Source: an uncultured Eubacteriales bacterium (GTDB lineage Bacteria; Bacillota; Clostridia; TANB77; CAG-508). From it: 64,000 bases of DNA. Shown here one piece after another: positions 1-8,381 of this stretch. The notes beneath the pieces are model-generated. The model was not told the origin of the DNA and did no database searches. It was given only the letters and a program-made list of their open reading frames with translations. Location: assembly GCA_949294555.1 (NCBI GenBank), contig CASFHP010000005.1, forward strand, positions 30,701 through 94,700, in the 5' to 3' direction. Each line of letters starts with the position of its first letter. Within the stretch, counting starts at the first letter, position 1. The position numbers were made by a program, and so were the translations under genes.

Positions 1-391
1 GTTGAATTTTATTTGCTACTACAATTCCATAATATCTTCTAAAAACATCTGCTATATCTTTCGGGTTTCGTAACAAACGTGCTTGTGTTGCATCTAAATC
101 ATTCAAGTTTTCAGCAATGCTGATTAAAAGCATTCGTGTCCACATGATATGTTGTTCCCAAACTAAATTCATTTGTTGTAACAATTGAACTTGATTCATA
201 CTTACCCAATAACTTGTATTTTGTGCGTTATCGGGGTAAATATAAATTTGTTGACCTACTCGTAAATCATATGGATTTAATGCCATATTGGTGTCTATTA
301 TGTTCTGTACTGTTGTTCCATATTGTAATGCTAAATTATACAACGTATCTCCTGGTCGTATTGTATGCAAAATTAGGTTCATTTCATTCAT
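1..391 (-). CDS. LysM-domain protein (partial, runs off the window)
   Basis: The frame opens at 391 behind a strong AGGAGG site (about 402-407) and is still open at base 1, so only 130 N-terminal residues are visible. Residues 8-52 form one clear LysM domain (HTIRPGDTLYNLALQYGTT, ending in GQQIYIYP), which binds peptidoglycan or chitin-like glycans. The rest, with VWEQHIMWTRM and DLDATQARLLRNP, resembles a helical domain of unknown function that I recall from Firmicutes proteins. No signal peptide is seen before the LysM domain. It is divergent from the M14 peptidase at 561, and both probably share the 392-560 promoter region; the pair suggests a cell-wall or spore-coat role, which is inference. 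Confidence 0.8.
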   Translation of the reverse strand, partial: MNEMNLILHTIRPGDTLYNLALQYGTTVQNIIDTNMALNPYDLRVGQQIYIYPDNAQNTSYWVSMNQVQLLQQMNLVWEQHIMWTRMLLISIAENLNDLDATQARLLRNPKDIADVFRRYYGIVVANKIQ

Positions 392-560
392 AATTTTATC
401 TCCTCCTAATTATAGGATATTAGAAAAAACTCAATTTGTTTACTTGTACAATTTAACTTTTTATCATTCCAAATTTTATATAGCTTCTTCATAAAGTAGT
501 TAAATAATTTTGTTTTAACAAATATTAGAAAATTTCATATCATATTGATAGGTGATGAAA

Positions 561-1478
561 ATGAATATTATTCCTACAAATGTCTTGTATAATTCATATT
601 TATTAAGACAAAATTTGATTTTATTAAATCATATATATCCTTTTTTAAATATCCAAGTTGTTGGAAATAGTGTATTAGGAAAACCTATATATGTTGTTAA
701 ATTAGGAAAAGGTGCTAACAAAGTTTTCTATTCTGGCTCTATTCATGCCAATGAATGGATTACTTCTGTTTTATTAATGAAGTTTATCGAAAATTATTGC
801 GACGCTTATCTTTCTGATGGCTCTCTCTATGGATATTCTGTTAGAAATCTTTTTAATAGTACTTCTATTTATATTATGCCAATGGTAAATCCTGATGGTG
901 TTGATTTAGTTAATGGCTACATAAATCAAAATTCTACTGCTTATCGAAATGCTGTTACAATTAGCAGTCGTTTTCCTGATATTCCTTTTCCTTCTGGTTG
1001 GAAAGCCAATATCAATGGTGTGGATTTAAACTTACAATTTCCAGCTGGTTGGGAACAAGCTAAAGAAATCAAATATACACAAGGATTTAATCAGCCTGCA
1101 CCCCGTGATTTTGTTGGTTTTGGTCCTTTAACAGAACCTGAATCTTTAGCCATTTATAATTTTACTTTAATGCATGATTTCAAACTAGTTCTTGCCTATC
1201 ATACCCAAGGGCAAGAAATTTATTGGCAGTTCCAAAATTTTAATCCACCAAACAGTTTAGAAATTGGTCAAAAATTAGCCGAAGCTAGTGGTTATAGGCT
1301 TGCTGAAACACCTTATAATTCTAGTTTTGCAGGATACAAAGATTGGTTTATTCAAAATTATAATCGCCCTGGATATACGATTGAAGCTGGCATTGGAGAA
1401 AATCCTCTTCCAATTTCACAGTTTAATGAGATTTATAATGATAATATTGGTATTTTAATATTAAGTGCTGTTTTATAA
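561..1478 (+). CDS. M14-family zinc carboxypeptidase (gamma-D-glutamyl-meso-DAP peptidase-like)
   Basis: The fold of M14 metallocarboxypeptidases is supported by zinc ligands H62 and E65 (SGSIHANEW), the NPDG turn near residue 110, the third ligand H214 (LVLAYHTQG) and catalytic E275 (YTIEAGIGE). The motif GVDLNLQFPAGW replaces the GVDLNRNF of classical carboxypeptidases and is typical of the bacterial gamma-D-glutamyl-diamino-acid peptidase branch that cuts peptidoglycan stem peptides. I chose ATG 561 because AGGTGA at 550-555 lies at proper spacing; GTG 552 and ATG 555 are in-frame alternatives. There is no signal peptide. In Bacillus such enzymes carry their own LysM; here the LysM is in the divergent neighbour. 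Peptide substrate is inference. Confidence 0.85.
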   Translation: MNIIPTNVLYNSYLLRQNLILLNHIYPFLNIQVVGNSVLGKPIYVVKLGKGANKVFYSGSIHANEWITSVLLMKFIENYCDAYLSDGSLYGYSVRNLFNSTSIYIMPMVNPDGVDLVNGYINQNSTAYRNAVTISSRFPDIPFPSGWKANINGVDLNLQFPAGWEQAKEIKYTQGFNQPAPRDFVGFGPLTEPESLAIYNFTLMHDFKLVLAYHTQGQEIYWQFQNFNPPNSLEIGQKLAEASGYRLAETPYNSSFAGYKDWFIQNYNRPGYTIEAGIGENPLPISQFNEIYNDNIGILILSAVL

Positions 1479-1504
1479 GAAGACAAATTTTATTATATTC
1501 TGTA

Positions 1505-1550
1505 CAAAAAAATACTAAGTTACCATTTTTTAGCACTTAGTATTTTCTTT
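1505..1550. terminator. Bidirectional rho-independent terminator
   Basis: AATACTAAGT (1511-1520) pairs with ACTTAGTATT (1535-1544). An A tract on the left and a T tract on the right give a U tail on either strand. It sits between the convergent M14 gene and the surface-protein gene, so it can end both. Confidence 0.85.
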
Positions 1551-1558
1551 TTATTATT

Positions 1559-3925
1559 TTAATGTTTATCAATATTTCTGTATCTTAAGAATTTGTAAGC
1601 TGATACTAATACAATTCCAATTGCTCCAATACCTATACCTATGAATAAATGATTATTTCCTGCAGCTGGTAATTTTGTTTGAGCAAGTGATGAATATTGT
1701 TGATTTCCACTTGTAGATGTTTGTCCATTATTTAAATTTAAGTTATTATTTAAATCATCTAAACCATTTATTAATTGATCTGGATCTTCTAATTGATCTT
1801 GCCATTGATCTTGTATTTGGTCATCATTTGGATTTTGTGAATCTGGATCTTCTGTTCCTGGATTTTCTGGGTCTGGGTCTTCTGTTCCTGGATTTTCTGG
1901 GTCTGGGTCTTCTGTTCCTGGATTCTCTGGGTCTGGATTTTCAGGATCTGGATTCTCTGGGTCTGGGTTTTCAGGGTCAGGATCTGGAATTTCTTCTGTT
2001 CCATCTGTTATTTTCCATAATTGTGTTCCATAGAATGGATTTGCTGTTCCTACAAATAGTCCGTAATCAGTTGCCATAATTGATCTTCCACCATAATTAT
2101 ATCTATCATTAAATCCACTATCTGTCACTAGTTCAAAGTTTTCTCCATCTGCTGATTTTAAAAGGTCAAATCCCCATGTGTCATTATCTATGGTTTTTGC
2201 AATGTAAGAATACATTCTTAAGCCTTCCCAATCCACACTATTATATAAGTCTTGGAATTCTGCTCCTGCCATTTCTAGCAAATCACTATGTTCTGTTCCG
2301 AAATCTGCCATTTGATTAATTTCATTTTCATATTTTATAACAAAGTCATAAAATAATTTGCTATCGTCTGCTACTGTTTTATATTCTTCAAGCAATCCTT
2401 GAAGACTTACAAGTATTTCTCTAATTTCATCAATTCCTTCAATTGAACCACCAACAGTATCGATCATAGATAGTAACTCATCTATTTTTCCATTTAAATC
2501 ATCTATTTCTTCTTCTGTTAAGTCTACAAAATAGGTTCCTTTAAGATTTGTTATATAATTATAAATAACTGCTGAATCCATTGTTGTGATAAATAATTCA
2601 TCATGATAAACATCTGCTCTCCATATATATTCTATACAATTATCTTGCATGTATTGAGAATATCCTTCAACTTCATTGAATTTTCCTGTTTCTTCATCAT
2701 AACACCATAATCTTTGTGGATGTTGTAATGTCGTGTACATCGTTTTTAAATAGTCACTTGGTTTTACATCTTGTTGTGCAAGTTCTGATACTAATCCTGT
2801 TAAAGCTGCAACTTCTGCCATAATTGTATTATCAAAGTCAAATAAATATAATTTTCCATTAAATGCTATTGGTGTTCCTGAAGTTGAAAGTAATCCAGCT
2901 TCGTCTGCTCCTGCATATCCATCAGGACTATCTGCTAATCCTATATTATTTATACCATTATTTTTTCCAATAACTTCTTCCCAATACCATCCATATTCAT
3001 TTGCTGGTTCATCACCTTCTGCTGGATGTCCTCTAAACATAACAACACCAACTGTATTTGGAATTGTTGCATATACATATCCATTATATGTACACATATC
3101 CCATATTGGGCTTGCTACACTATTAAATACAGCTGTATCTGTAGCATAATCTTTAAAATCTTTATAATCTGCAATTCTATCCCATTTTGTATCATCATTT
3201 GCATCTTTTTTTAGGATTGCTAATTTTTGACAATTCTCATCACCTTCTGCAAGTTCTATTCTTGCATCTACACCTCCGAATAATAATGAATTGTCATAAA
3301 CACAAGATGCTCTTAAACTGGTTCCATTTGAAGATGTAAAGGCAATCGTCATATCATCATTTTCGTCAATTTTATATATATAATTGTCTGCTTCAGCAAC
3401 AGATGAATATGAAGCAAAATATAAGTTTCCTTCAAATTCTGTTGCCATTCTGAATGCCACACCTGCTTCAGCTGTGTAGATTTTCTCTATTTCTCCAGTT
3501 ACCATATCACATTTAAAAATTTCTCCACCATCTTGTGTAGTAGGTCTTGGAATTTCATTATTTGTCATCGAATTGATTAATCCCCATGCAACATCTTCTG
3601 TTATACCTGCTGAAGTCATTGCGGTAACAAAAGCATTTGCCACATTTCCAATAACATTTCTATTCGTTCCTATATATAAATATTGTCCTCTCGCTGCCAT
3701 CGCCCAAGAATAACTTGTCTCACGATCTCCACCATCTACTAGTCCATCTGCTTCTCCTTCTCCCGCATTAGGATTTGAGATCTTTTCTACATTTAATTCC
3801 TTTGTACTTGTACTTACTGTATATGCATCACTAACATATACATTTAAATTAACAGCTAACATTGTTAAAATAACAATTACTGACAAGATAATTTTTAACT
3901 TTTGTTTTCTCTTAAAATTCTTCAT
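1559..3925 (-). CDS. Large cell-wall-anchored surface protein with LPAAG sorting signal
   Basis: 788 residues. The N terminus has a Lys/Arg-rich start and a hydrophobic stretch (about 10-30), a secretion signal. The body carries aromatic/Gly repeats such as GQYLYIGTNRN, SYSWAMAARG and NGKLYLFDFDN, suggestive of beta-propeller blades, interrupted by a helical segment near residues 480-550. A DPENP/GTEDP repeat at about 646-695 forms a wall-spanning stalk. The C terminus reads TKLPAAGNNHLF, then a hydrophobic helix and a basic tail (KFLRYRNIDKH), a sortase substrate architecture with LPAAG instead of LPxTG. The sortase at 37.1-37.8 kb is a candidate enzyme. Its promoter and shared terminator make it a single-gene unit. 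Ligand and function are unknown. Confidence 0.8.
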   Translation of the reverse strand: MKNFKRKQKLKIILSVIVILTMLAVNLNVYVSDAYTVSTSTKELNVEKISNPNAGEGEADGLVDGGDRETSYSWAMAARGQYLYIGTNRNVIGNVANAFVTAMTSAGITEDVAWGLINSMTNNEIPRPTTQDGGEIFKCDMVTGEIEKIYTAEAGVAFRMATEFEGNLYFASYSSVAEADNYIYKIDENDDMTIAFTSSNGTSLRASCVYDNSLLFGGVDARIELAEGDENCQKLAILKKDANDDTKWDRIADYKDFKDYATDTAVFNSVASPIWDMCTYNGYVYATIPNTVGVVMFRGHPAEGDEPANEYGWYWEEVIGKNNGINNIGLADSPDGYAGADEAGLLSTSGTPIAFNGKLYLFDFDNTIMAEVAALTGLVSELAQQDVKPSDYLKTMYTTLQHPQRLWCYDEETGKFNEVEGYSQYMQDNCIEYIWRADVYHDELFITTMDSAVIYNYITNLKGTYFVDLTEEEIDDLNGKIDELLSMIDTVGGSIEGIDEIREILVSLQGLLEEYKTVADDSKLFYDFVIKYENEINQMADFGTEHSDLLEMAGAEFQDLYNSVDWEGLRMYSYIAKTIDNDTWGFDLLKSADGENFELVTDSGFNDRYNYGGRSIMATDYGLFVGTANPFYGTQLWKITDGTEEIPDPDPENPDPENPDPENPDPENPGTEDPDPENPGTEDPDPENPGTEDPDSQNPNDDQIQDQWQDQLEDPDQLINGLDDLNNNLNLNNGQTSTSGNQQYSSLAQTKLPAAGNNHLFIGIGIGAIGIVLVSAYKFLRYRNIDKH
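1840..1987 (-). repeat. In-frame tandem repeat coding for DPENP / DPENPGTEDP units
   Basis: About 150 bp of 15- and 30-bp units encode four DPENP-type units followed by three DPENPGTEDP-type units. The 30-bp units are almost identical in DNA sequence, which points to recent slippage or unequal recombination. The stretch is acidic and Pro-rich, as expected for an extended wall spacer. Confidence 0.85.
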
Positions 3926-3961
3926 ACCCTTTTTCTCCTTTGCACATATTTCGTCATATTT

Positions 3962-3990
3962 ATGATAATATGTTCTTGCAAAATGGTCAA
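3962..3990 (-). promoter_or_regulatory. Sigma-A type promoter of the surface-protein gene
   Basis: On the minus strand TTGACC (3985-3990) and TATCAT (3962-3967) are 17 bp apart. The start codon is at 3925, so the leader is about 30 nt. Confidence 0.65.
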
Positions 3991-4098
3991 GATATGTTTC
4001 ATATTTGTTATAAAGATTTAATCATATTGTAACAATTTTGCAATATATTTTAATTATATCGTTCTTTTTTTATACAGCATAGACTTGAAAAAATTAGT

Positions 4099-4755
4099 CT
4101 ATTCTTCCTCCATATTTCTAATTACATTTTCTATTCGTTTTAGAAAAGCTTCTTTATCTTGTAATGCTTCAACAAATTTTACCTTTGCATTTTCAAATTC
4201 TTCATCATATAAATATGTTTTTGCATATCCATTTTTTCCATATTTATTATTTAAGTGTTCATAAATTCTATTGATTTGTTCCTCTTTCGTTGTCAACTCT
4301 GGATTATTCTTTTTAAAATATAAATATGTTCTCTTTATACAAATATCTATACTCTTTATGCTTCTATCTGCTGTGCTAACAATTTTTCCATATATACTTC
4401 TAGGCTCATGGTCGCTGGATGCTCTATGGTCTTCAATGGCCTCTTTTATGATTTTGATTTCTTCTTCTGTGAACCACTTTTTTATTTTTTCGTCTTTCAT
4501 AAAGATTTCTGCTGATAATTTTTCATGTATTTTAGGATCAATATAATGTCCTAAATCATGATAGGCTGCGACCGTATATACAATATTTTTGTTTACATCA
4601 TATCCTTTAGCAATCTTTAGACTTCTGTTGATAACTGTATGAATATGCTCAATTCCATGTGCTTTTTCATTTCTATCATATAATGGAAAAATTTCTTTTT
4701 CAATATATTCCTTTAATTCTGGTTTTATTTCATCCTTTTTTGTTTCAATGTTCAT
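4099..4755 (-). CDS. HD-domain phosphohydrolase
   Basis: 218 residues. The HD superfamily metal site is visible: H near residue 35 (AHGIEHIHTV), the HD doublet in AAYHDLGHYID, H in EDHRASSDH and D in STADRS. HD proteins hydrolyse phosphate esters such as nucleotides or (p)ppGpp; the length and the ordinary single HD domain fit the uncharacterised predicted HD hydrolases and not YfbR, RelA or HD-GYP proteins. The C-terminal third is charged and helical. A strong RBS (GAGGAG) precedes the ATG. A 24-codon ORF lies just upstream and may be co-transcribed. The substrate cannot be told from the sequence. Confidence 0.8.
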   Translation of the reverse strand: MNIETKKDEIKPELKEYIEKEIFPLYDRNEKAHGIEHIHTVINRSLKIAKGYDVNKNIVYTVAAYHDLGHYIDPKIHEKLSAEIFMKDEKIKKWFTEEEIKIIKEAIEDHRASSDHEPRSIYGKIVSTADRSIKSIDICIKRTYLYFKKNNPELTTKEEQINRIYEHLNNKYGKNGYAKTYLYDEEFENAKVKFVEALQDKEAFLKRIENVIRNMEEE

Positions 4756-4775
4756 CTTTTTCTCCTCGATTCATT

Positions 4776-4850
4776 TTATTTTTCATTTAATCTTCCATTT
4801 ATAAAATCTTCATCTGTATAGGCAGGTACACTTATAAATAACAATTTCAT
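4776..4850 (-). CDS. Possible 24-residue small ORF upstream of the HD gene
   Basis: ATG at 4850 follows GGAAGTGATG and reads MKLLFISVPAYTDEDFINGR plus four more residues before TAA. It ends about 20 bp before the HD-protein start. It could be a leader peptide, a true small protein or a remnant. No homolog is recognised; the only support is the plausible RBS and the operon position. Confidence 0.3.
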   Translation of the reverse strand: MKLLFISVPAYTDEDFINGRLNEK

Positions 4851-4914
4851 TTTTCATCACTTCCTTTCCCCATAAATATATCATATATTTTTTTTTCACA
4901 CAACAACAAAAAAT

Positions 4915-4937
4915 AAGAAGTTCAAATTGAACTTCTT
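4915..4937 (-). terminator. Rho-independent terminator of fhs
   Basis: Near-perfect palindrome AAGAAGTTCAA / TTGAACTTCTT starting at the fhs stop codon; on the minus strand it is followed by ATTTTTTG. Confidence 0.8.
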
Positions 4938-6598
4938 TAAAAAATCCCTACAATTTCTCCATTTTCATCTATATCAATACTTTCTGCTGCTGGTACTCTA
5001 GGTAATCCTGGCATTGTCATAATTTTTCCTGCCAATGCTACAATAAAGCCTGCTCCAGTTTTTAATTCTATATCTCTTATAGTTATATTGTATTCATCTT
5101 TACACTCTAAATTTTTAGGGTCATCTGAGAAAGAATATTGTGTTTTTGCAATACATACTGGAAGATTTGCATATCCTAATTTTTCTATTCTTTCCATTTC
5201 TTTTTGTGCTTTTTCTTCAAATACAACACCTTTTGCTCCATAAATCTTTGTTGCTACTTTTTCTATTTTTTCTTTAATTCCTTCATTTAGTTCATACATA
5301 TATTGGAAGTTTTCTTCTTTTTCTGTTAAGCTTACTAATTTTTGAGCAATGTCGATAGCACCTTCTCCACCTTTTGCCCAACCTTCTACTAAACTTAATT
5401 CTACGCCTTTTTCTTCCAAATGTTTTCTTAAGCATTCAATTTCTGCTTCTGTATCAGAATTAAATCGATTTATGGCTACAATGACATTTAATCCAAATTT
5501 GTCTTTGATATTAGATACATGTCTAAATAGATTGTCCATTCCTTTTTCAAGACCTTCTATATTTTCTTCTTGAATTTTGTCTTTTTCAATTCCGCCATGG
5601 TATTTTAATGCTTTGATGGTTGCTACTATAACCACTGCATCTGGTTTAATTCCTGCTTTTCTACATTTTATATCTAAGAATTTTTCTGCTCCTAAATCTG
5701 CTCCAAATCCTGCTTCTGTAACTGTATAGTCCGCTAATTTTAATGCTAATTTTGTTGCAGCAATACTGTTACATCCATGTGCAATATTGGCAAATGGTCC
5801 TCCATGGATAATTGCTGGTGTATGTTCTAATGTTTGTACTAAATTTGGTTTAATCGCATCTTTTAATAATACTGCCATTGCCCCTTGTGCATTTAGGTCT
5901 TTTGCATAAATTGGTTTATCTTCTTCATTATATCCAATTAAGATGTTTCCTAGTTTTTCTTTTAAGTCTTTGATATTTTCTGATAAGCATAGTACTGCCA
6001 TAATTTCAGAAGCTACTGTTATATCAAATTTATCTCTTCTTGGAACAATTTTGTTTTCTCCTGAAAGGCCAGTTTCTACCACTCTCAATTGTCTATCATT
6101 TAAGTCTACACATCTTTTCCAAACCACTTCTTTAAATTTTAATTCATTTCCAAAATAGATATGGTTATCTATTAAACTTGCTAATAGATTGTTAGCAGCT
6201 GTAATAGCATGAATGTCTCCTGTAAAGTGTAAGTTGATATCTTCCATTGGAGCAACTTGTACATGTCCTCCACCTGTTGCACCACCTTTAATTCCAAATA
6301 CAGGTCCTAGAGATGGTTCTCTTAATGCTAAAATAGATTTTTTGTTAATTTTTCTTAATCCATCAGCAATTGCAATAGACATGGTTGTTTTTCCTTCTCC
6401 TAATGGTGTTGGACTTATGGCTGTTACTAAAATTAATTTTCCATTTTTTCTATCCTTTATTTTTTCATATAATTCTGAAGAAAATTTTGCTTTATATTTT
6501 CCATATAATTCTAAATCCTCTTCTTCTACATCAACTTTTTTTGCCACATCTACAATATTGTCTAATTTTGTATTTCTTGCAATTTCAATATCTGTCAT
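4937..6598 (-). CDS. fhs: Formate-tetrahydrofolate ligase
   Basis: Full-length (553 residues) ATP-dependent synthetase that makes 10-formyl-THF from formate and THF, in one-carbon metabolism. The P-loop PTPLGEGKTT is at 63-72, followed by ALREPSLGPVFGIKGGATGG, the family signature; further landmarks are NLHFTGDIHAI, TEAGFGADLGAEKF and the C-terminal GKIMTMPGLPRVPA. I take ATG 6598, preceded by AAAGGAatGTGA, whose two parts both match the 16S 3' end; GTG 6607 in frame is unlikely as a start because it lies inside that site. The 10-formyl-THF product feeds fmt (13-14 kb) and purine synthesis, and a folate-uptake operon is at 39 kb. It ends at its own terminator. Confidence 0.97.
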   Translation of the reverse strand: MTDIEIARNTKLDNIVDVAKKVDVEEEDLELYGKYKAKFSSELYEKIKDRKNGKLILVTAISPTPLGEGKTTMSIAIADGLRKINKKSILALREPSLGPVFGIKGGATGGGHVQVAPMEDINLHFTGDIHAITAANNLLASLIDNHIYFGNELKFKEVVWKRCVDLNDRQLRVVETGLSGENKIVPRRDKFDITVASEIMAVLCLSENIKDLKEKLGNILIGYNEEDKPIYAKDLNAQGAMAVLLKDAIKPNLVQTLEHTPAIIHGGPFANIAHGCNSIAATKLALKLADYTVTEAGFGADLGAEKFLDIKCRKAGIKPDAVVIVATIKALKYHGGIEKDKIQEENIEGLEKGMDNLFRHVSNIKDKFGLNVIVAINRFNSDTEAEIECLRKHLEEKGVELSLVEGWAKGGEGAIDIAQKLVSLTEKEENFQYMYELNEGIKEKIEKVATKIYGAKGVVFEEKAQKEMERIEKLGYANLPVCIAKTQYSFSDDPKNLECKDEYNITIRDIELKTGAGFIVALAGKIMTMPGLPRVPAAESIDIDENGEIVGIF

Positions 6599-6634
6599 TT
6601 TTTTCACATTCCTTTCTGGGATAACCTTAATTTT

Positions 6635-7081
6635 TTACTCTCCTCTTCCTTTGGGTACAGGAGGATTATTCTCATCTTTTGATTTTAATCGTTTTTGCAA
6701 ATTTAGAATTTCTTCTATTGATATTCCTGTTTGTTTTGCTGTTTCTAATACCCCCTTTCCACTGTTTAACATGCTAGTTGCTTCTCTTTTTCTTTTTACA
6801 TTTTCTATTTGACTTATTGCTGTTAGTAATTTCTCTTTTGTCTCCTTTGTATATTCTCCATTATTATCCATACTACAAATAGTTAGCATATCAATTGCTT
6901 CTTGAAGTTCATTAAATCGAATACATGCATTTGCATAAATGATTGCATAATTATATGTATTTACTAAACTGACTGCTTTTTTCATATCTGCTAATTCTTC
7001 TTTTTTTAAGGTGCCTTCTTTTAATTTTTCCCTACACTGTTTCATATATTCTCTCGCTTTTTTTTCATTACCTTCATTCAT
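6635..7081 (-). CDS. Unknown helical protein with a C-terminal HTH-like segment
   Basis: 148 residues, not recognised. The first 100 residues are helical and resemble a short TPR-like array (YNYAIIYANACIRFNELQEAIDML). The last 40 residues, GVLETAKQTGISIEEILNLQ, look like one helix-turn-helix, echoing the HTH repeats of the upstream gene. The upstream gene ends 47 bp before this start and the space holds one copy of a 40-bp duplication, leaving only a weak RBS. It probably is co-transcribed with the HTH-array gene. A two-gene regulatory pair is inference only. Confidence 0.55.
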   Translation of the reverse strand: MNEGNEKKAREYMKQCREKLKEGTLKKEELADMKKAVSLVNTYNYAIIYANACIRFNELQEAIDMLTICSMDNNGEYTKETKEKLLTAISQIENVKRKREATSMLNSGKGVLETAKQTGISIEEILNLQKRLKSKDENNPPVPKGRGE

Positions 7082-7100
7082 TTTTGGCTTCTTATTTCTA

Positions 7101-7180
7101 TTTCCGATTTGTTAATTCTTTTGCACTTTCAATTTCTCCATTTCCGATTTGTTAATTTTTCTGCACTTTCAAGTTCTCCT
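7101..7180. repeat. 40-bp direct tandem duplication at the 3' end of the HTH-array gene
   Basis: Bases 7101-7140 and 7141-7180 are the same 40-bp unit with four mismatches (both begin TTTCCGATTTGTTAATT). Forty is not a multiple of three. The gene's stop at 7129 lies inside the downstream copy, while that copy read in another frame encodes a near-identical C-terminal tail (ESAKELTNRK then stop), so the duplication rewrote the end of the protein. Confidence 0.9.
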
Positions 7181-8355
7181 TTTCCTCTTACAATCCCATG
7201 CTTCTTAATTTCTCTATTAATAGTTGCAGTTGACACCCCTAGTTCATTTGCTATTTCTGTATATGTTTTTCCTTCTATATATAATTCTTTTACCCTTTCT
7301 TTTGTTTTTTCTCTTATTTCTTGTTGTTTGATTTTCTTTTCTGGTAATTTTGGGATTTTTCCTTCTTTCTTTAATTCTTTTATATTATTTGACACAGTTG
7401 GTTGTGATACATGTAATTCTTTCGCTATTTCCATTTGTGTTTTTCCTGCTTCATATAATAATTTTATTTGTTCTTTTCTTCTATTTGTTCTTGGTATGTG
7501 CCTTTTTTTACTTTTTCGTAGTTCTTCTATCAAAATTCCTTCTTTTTTTAACTGTTTTATATTATTTGACACAGTTGGTTGTGATACATGCAATTCTTTC
7601 GCTATTTCCGTTTGTGTTTTTCCTAATTCATATAAATTCTGGATTTGTTTTTTTCTTACCTCTACTTTATCTTTCCTTCTTTCTCGTTGTTTTATACTTT
7701 TCATGCGTGTTTGTCCATCATCTATTTTGCCTTCTCTTCTTAGAAAATTTATATCACGTTCAATTGTTATAGGAGATACACCTAGTTCATCAGCTATCTC
7801 TTTTTGTGTTTTATCAATATATAATTTTTCAACTTTTTTTCGTCTTTCTTCTATTTTTTGACTTGTTGGTATTTTTTGTGTTCCTTCTTGTTCTTCTAAA
7901 TATAGTATATCTTTTCTTAGTGTTGTAAGAGATATGCCTAATTCCTGTGCTATTTCTTTTCGTGTTCTACCATTATTATTTAATAATATTTTTACTTTTT
8001 TTCGCCTTTCTTCTATTCTTTGATTTGTTAGTATTTTTTGTGTTCCTTCTTGCCCTTCTAAATATAGTATATCTTTTCCTACTATTGTAACAGATATGCC
8101 TAATTCTTGTGCTATTTCTTCTCTTGTTCTATCATTATTATTTAATAATATTTCTACTTTTTTTCTTCTTTCTCTGATTCTTGCTTCTTCATTTCTGGTT
8201 TTTATTTCTTTTTTAGTAAAAATTTTTCCTTCTTCTCTCAACTTTCGTAAATAATTTCTTGTATCTGCTAAAGATAAATTCAACTCTTTTGCAATTTTCC
8301 CATGCGTTTTACCCTCTTCATATAATCTTTTTATCTGCTCTTCTATTTCTTCCAT
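7129..8355 (-). CDS. Protein of seven tandem helix-turn-helix repeats
   Basis: About 408 residues made almost wholly of DNA-binding HTH units separated by basic linkers. Seven can be counted by their second and third helices: THGKIAKELNLSLADTRNYL, TREEIAQELGISVTIVGKDI, TRKEIAQELGISLTTLRKDI, TQKEIADELGVSPITIERDI, TQTEIAKELHVSQPTVSNNI, TQMEIAKELHVSQPTVSNNI and TYTEIANELGVSTATINREI. Each unit is about 40-60 residues, and units 2-3 and 5-6 are nearly identical in pairs, showing recent internal duplication. There is no effector, nuclease or membrane domain. I choose ATG 8355 (AGGATGTGA upstream); GTG 8364 is the alternative. Its tail is altered by a 40-bp duplication. Function is unknown; multivalent DNA binding is inferred. 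Confidence 0.8.
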   Translation of the reverse strand: MEEIEEQIKRLYEEGKTHGKIAKELNLSLADTRNYLRKLREEGKIFTKKEIKTRNEEARIRERRKKVEILLNNNDRTREEIAQELGISVTIVGKDILYLEGQEGTQKILTNQRIEERRKKVKILLNNNGRTRKEIAQELGISLTTLRKDILYLEEQEGTQKIPTSQKIEERRKKVEKLYIDKTQKEIADELGVSPITIERDINFLRREGKIDDGQTRMKSIKQRERRKDKVEVRKKQIQNLYELGKTQTEIAKELHVSQPTVSNNIKQLKKEGILIEELRKSKKRHIPRTNRRKEQIKLLYEAGKTQMEIAKELHVSQPTVSNNIKELKKEGKIPKLPEKKIKQQEIREKTKERVKELYIEGKTYTEIANELGVSTATINREIKKHGIVRGKGELESAEKLTNRKWRN

Positions 8356-8381
8356 TTCTTTCACATCCTATAATTTATATC

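Noticed and set aside
1840-1987. Possible CRISPR-like array
   Set aside because: Units are contiguous and in frame with a Pro-rich stalk; there are no spacers and no cas genes in the window.
1717-2079. Leu-rich open frame antisense to the DPENP repeat
   Set aside because: Pure shadow of the repeat; no RBS and no similarity to known proteins.
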